From positions 25,055 to 38,992 of the forward strand of contig PLHN01000114.1 in the NCBI GenBank assembly GCA_003139975.1: 13,938 bases of DNA. The letters are read 5' to 3'. The position numbers and the translations under genes are program-made. Below the pieces are notes generated by a model. The model worked only from the letters and a program-made list of their open reading frames with translations. It was not told where the DNA came from and searched no databases. Every line of letters begins with the position of its first letter. The stretch's first letter is position 1. Shown here in pieces: positions 11,423 through 13,938 of the stretch. This DNA comes from Acidobacteriaceae bacterium (GTDB lineage: Bacteria > Acidobacteriota > Terriglobia > Terriglobales > Acidobacteriaceae).

Positions 11423-13938
11423 CTAGCCTTTGGCAGCTTGGGTCTCGCGCGTCGAGTCGTCGTAGATGGCCTTGAAGTCCGAGCGCTGCAGCAACTTCTC
11501 TGCGCCCGGGTCCTTTTTCATCGCCTCCAGCAAGCGGAGCGCCTCGCGATAATTATCCTGAGCGTCACTACGGCCCCCGGAGTCTCGCTGAATTGTGGCC
11601 AACAGATAATGCCCTCTCGCACTTAGAGGTTGCATTCCCAGCTTGTCTGAGAGTTGCAGGGCCCGTTCCAATTCCTGGCGAGCCTGGGATCGGTCGCGGT
11701 TCTGCATCATGGCCTCCGCCATCAGCATCGAGCCTTCAACGGAAGCGTACTTGAACCCAAGTTCGTCCGCCTTCTGAATCAACTGCCGAAGGCTGGCAAT
11801 GGCTTGTTGCGTTTGCTTTTCCTGAACCTGGACACGAGCCACGTTCGCTTTTGCGATCAGAACCTTGTCGGCTTCTTTGCTGCGTGTGGCAGCCTGAAGC
11901 GCTTCTGTATAGGAGGCGAAAGCGGATTTCAGGTCTCCGCGATAGAAAAACGCATCGCCCTGAAATCCCAAGGTGCTGGCTACCATGCTGTCACTTTTCA
12001 GGTCGCGCGAAAGGCGCAGTGCTTCTTCAAGATAAGCCTTCGCCTCGTCTCCGCGCCCCGCCAGAATCAGCGCTTCCGCAGCCTCCCCCAGCACTTGGGG
12101 TGTCCAGTAGGTCTTGTCCTGGATGTCACGGAAGATCTTGAGGGCTTCCTGCTCGGAATTAATGGCCGCGCCGAAACGCCCCTGATAGATAAACAGGGTG
12201 CCCAAACCGTAAGACTCGACGGCTGCGCCACGCGGGTCGTTCATGCTGCGCCGCAAATCCAAGGCGCGCAAGTAGTACGAAGTCGCCTGTTCGTATTGGC
12301 CCATATCGAGATAAGTTTCGGCCAGATTGTGGACGGCTTCGACGATGTCCTGAGGAACCTTCGACTTTTCACGAAGCTGAAGCGCTTGCTGGTAATAGGT
12401 AAGAGAATCCTCGAACTGGCCCTTTTCCGAATACACGGTTCCAATGTTGTTCAAACAGATGGCCTGCAAGCTCTCGTTGCCGAGATCGCGTTCCAGGTCA
12501 AGGGCTTCCTTGTACATCTTGAGCGCTGCATCATAGTCGCTGCGGTACTCGTGGAAATTTCCCAGGTCGATGAGGGTGTCACCCAACCCGCGCCGGTCGC
12601 CGATGTCACGGCGAATCTGGAGGGCCTCCTGGAAATTGGAAAGAGCGTCTTTGGCCATGCCGAGCGAAGCCTGCGCCCTGGCTATTTCGTTCAAACTGAA
12701 TGCCAGACCCCGTTTCTGGCCAAGCTTACGCCAGATCGCGAGCGCCTCCTGTTCGCTGCGCAAAACTTCCTGGGGTTTGCTCTCCATCCTGTACGCCACG
12801 GCCATGGTGTGCAGGCTGGTGGCTTTCTGTTCCTGATTATCCATTTGCACTGCGAGGCTGTAGGCACGGTTCAAGGCATCGAAACTACCTTGCGGATTGC
12901 CGCTTTTGACCTCGATGCGGCCCAGGTTAACCGTTGCCTCCACGTCCTTAGGATTGGAAGCCAGAATTTGCTGGTAATACTCGCGCGCTTTGGCGAGATC
13001 TCCGGAATCCACATAAAGGCTGGCGAGCGCCGATTTCACATCCGAGTTGTCCGGCGAAACCTTCTCCAGACTCTGATACGCCTTGATGGCCTCGGGATAA
13101 TTCTTCACCACCTGCAATTCGATGGCAGAAATCAAATACTTCTCAGCATCCGGCAAGTCGGGGCTCAAAACCACGGCTTTCTTGGCGGATTGCTCCGCTT
13201 GGTTGTCGTAGCCCAAACTGCTGTAGACCTGCGCCAGCTTGGAAAATGCCAGCGCGAAGTTGGGATCTTCCTTGGTCGCTGCCTCAAGTTCCCTTTGCGC
13301 TTCCAGATTCTTCCCATCTCGCTGGAATCCAATGCCCTGGTTGTACGCGCGCAGCGCAACCAGCGACGGCGACGTGGGTTGAAAAGAGCTGGCTTTCAGC
13401 TGCTTCACTACATCTTCCGGGAGCGCGAGTTTCTGGCGGATGGATTCGGCCAAGCCATCGATCGCCTTGGGAATCTCTTTCTCGCTCGGCACATCGATTT
13501 TCAGTGGGATCGTACTGCCCGTTTTCATGTCCTCCAGTGTGGCGTCAATGCGGATCTGGTCGCCAAACTTCGCGTACTGTCCCCAAACCACGCGTTCGGC
13601 ATTATTGAAATCCGCGACGCGGCGAATCGTCGACGGGTCGAGCACCGTCGTCGGAGATATGCGCAGGTCCGTGAATATCTGGTGCAGGCTGGACGAACTG
13701 ACTGTGCGCAACTGCTTCGACTGGCCAACGTCGGTGCTCAGCATGTCGGCGAGGCTGGGACCAAGCCAATCCAGAGTCTGATCGCCGGATGCATTGCGGA
13801 AAGGCAAGATCGCCAGCGACATCGCGGGCGCCGCAGGAGCAGATCTCGTGCTGGGCGATGAACTGAAAAGCCGGTCGCGAAGCATGTACCCACTGATCGC
13901 CAGCACCAGTACGGCCACAATCCCAGTAATGAGTGGCC
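11423..13938 (-). CDS. Membrane-anchored TolB-like/TPR protein, N-terminus cut by window edge
   Basis: The frame is open to the right edge, so this is the C-terminal 838 or so residues of a longer protein. The visible part starts with a membrane segment (PLITGIVAVLVLAISGYML), then a Ser/Pro/Ala linker. Next comes a TolB/FlgO-like alpha-beta domain of about 130 residues opening SLAILPFRNASGDQTLDWLG, with VVWGQYAKFGDQIRIDATL in its middle. From about residue 185 to about 800 there is a long run of tetratricopeptide helices, for example YYQQALQLREKSK and NNIGTVYSEKGQFEDSLTYY, many spaced 40 residues apart. This order is common in bacterial Ser/Thr kinases and winged-helix regulators with periplasmic TPR tails, particularly in Acidobacteriota. 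The kinase or regulator domain is inferred and would lie beyond the window. The array probably binds protein partners. The gene converges on the lectin gene. Confidence 0.88.
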   Translation of the reverse strand, partial: PLITGIVAVLVLAISGYMLRDRLFSSSPSTRSAPAAPAMSLAILPFRNASGDQTLDWLGPSLADMLSTDVGQSKQLRTVSSSSLHQIFTDLRISPTTVLDPSTIRRVADFNNAERVVWGQYAKFGDQIRIDATLEDMKTGSTIPLKIDVPSEKEIPKAIDGLAESIRQKLALPEDVVKQLKASSFQPTSPSLVALRAYNQGIGFQRDGKNLEAQRELEAATKEDPNFALAFSKLAQVYSSLGYDNQAEQSAKKAVVLSPDLPDAEKYLISAIELQVVKNYPEAIKAYQSLEKVSPDNSDVKSALASLYVDSGDLAKAREYYQQILASNPKDVEATVNLGRIEVKSGNPQGSFDALNRAYSLAVQMDNQEQKATSLHTMAVAYRMESKPQEVLRSEQEALAIWRKLGQKRGLAFSLNEIARAQASLGMAKDALSNFQEALQIRRDIGDRRGLGDTLIDLGNFHEYRSDYDAALKMYKEALDLERDLGNESLQAICLNNIGTVYSEKGQFEDSLTYYQQALQLREKSKVPQDIVEAVHNLAETYLDMGQYEQATSYYLRALDLRRSMNDPRGAAVESYGLGTLFIYQGRFGAAINSEQEALKIFRDIQDKTYWTPQVLGEAAEALILAGRGDEAKAYLEEALRLSRDLKSDSMVASTLGFQGDAFFYRGDLKSAFASYTEALQAATRSKEADKVLIAKANVARVQVQEKQTQQAIASLRQLIQKADELGFKYASVEGSMLMAEAMMQNRDRSQARQELERALQLSDKLGMQPLSARGHYLLATIQRDSGGRSDAQDNYREALRLLEAMKKDPGAEKLLQRSDFKAIYDDSTRETQAAKG

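Noticed and set aside
11654..13861. 735-codon plus-strand open frame opposite the TPR gene
   Set aside because: It lies entirely antisense to a clear TPR coding sequence. Its product shows no domain and has the composition expected from the complement of GC-rich coding DNA.

Overview
The window joins two kinds of DNA. Bases 1 to about 5896 look like the right-hand end of an integrated mobile element (prophage-like, or an integrative mobilizable element). Bases 5897 to 13938 look like ordinary chromosome of a GC-rich Gram-negative bacterium. The secreted BNR/Asp-box propeller protein, the secreted L-type lectin-like protein and the TolB-like/TPR protein together suggest Acidobacteriota. That assignment is an inference from gene style, with no marker gene behind it.

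The boundary is sharp. Bases 5852-5896 are the 3' part of a tRNA-Phe gene, from the anticodon loop (anticodon GAA at 5854-5856) through the variable loop, T arm, acceptor 3' strand and encoded CCA. The sequence to the left does not supply a matching 5' half. This is the usual scar of integration into a tRNA gene, so the rebuilt complete tRNA-Phe should lie left of the window at the other end of the element.

Element, reading right to left. 5444-5749(+) is a small unknown helical protein. 3745-5262(-) is a beta-type amino-DNA methyltransferase with a C-terminal Mrr-like nuclease domain. 2985-3575(+) is a serine recombinase of the resolvase/invertase type. 2469-2984 is non-coding and packed with CTAG sites, a 20-bp direct repeat, a nested palindrome and hairpins around the recombinase ribosome-binding site. 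2010-2384(-) is a small coiled-coil protein that may be leaderless. From a good sigma70-type promoter at 1899-1927(-), a compact leftward operon runs to base 123. Its small genes are mostly joined by ATGA overlaps: 81 aa, 45 aa (pure coiled coil), 164 aa, 41 aa, 28 aa (a single membrane segment), possibly 31 aa, and 170 aa with a strong internal start. None of these operon genes was recognised.

Chromosome. 6125-9295(+) is a 1056-aa exported BNR-repeat (sortilin/Vps10-like) propeller protein starting at TTG. 9564-11324(+) is a 586-aa exported lectin-like protein, followed by a strong intrinsic terminator at 11369-11397. 11423-13938(-) is the C-terminal part of a membrane-anchored protein with a TolB-like domain and a long TPR array. 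It runs off the right edge and may be the tail of a Ser/Thr protein kinase.

The parts most likely to be undescribed are the coupled micro-gene operon and the structured region next to the serine recombinase. The methyltransferase-nuclease fusion is a candidate self-contained defence or self-protection module.
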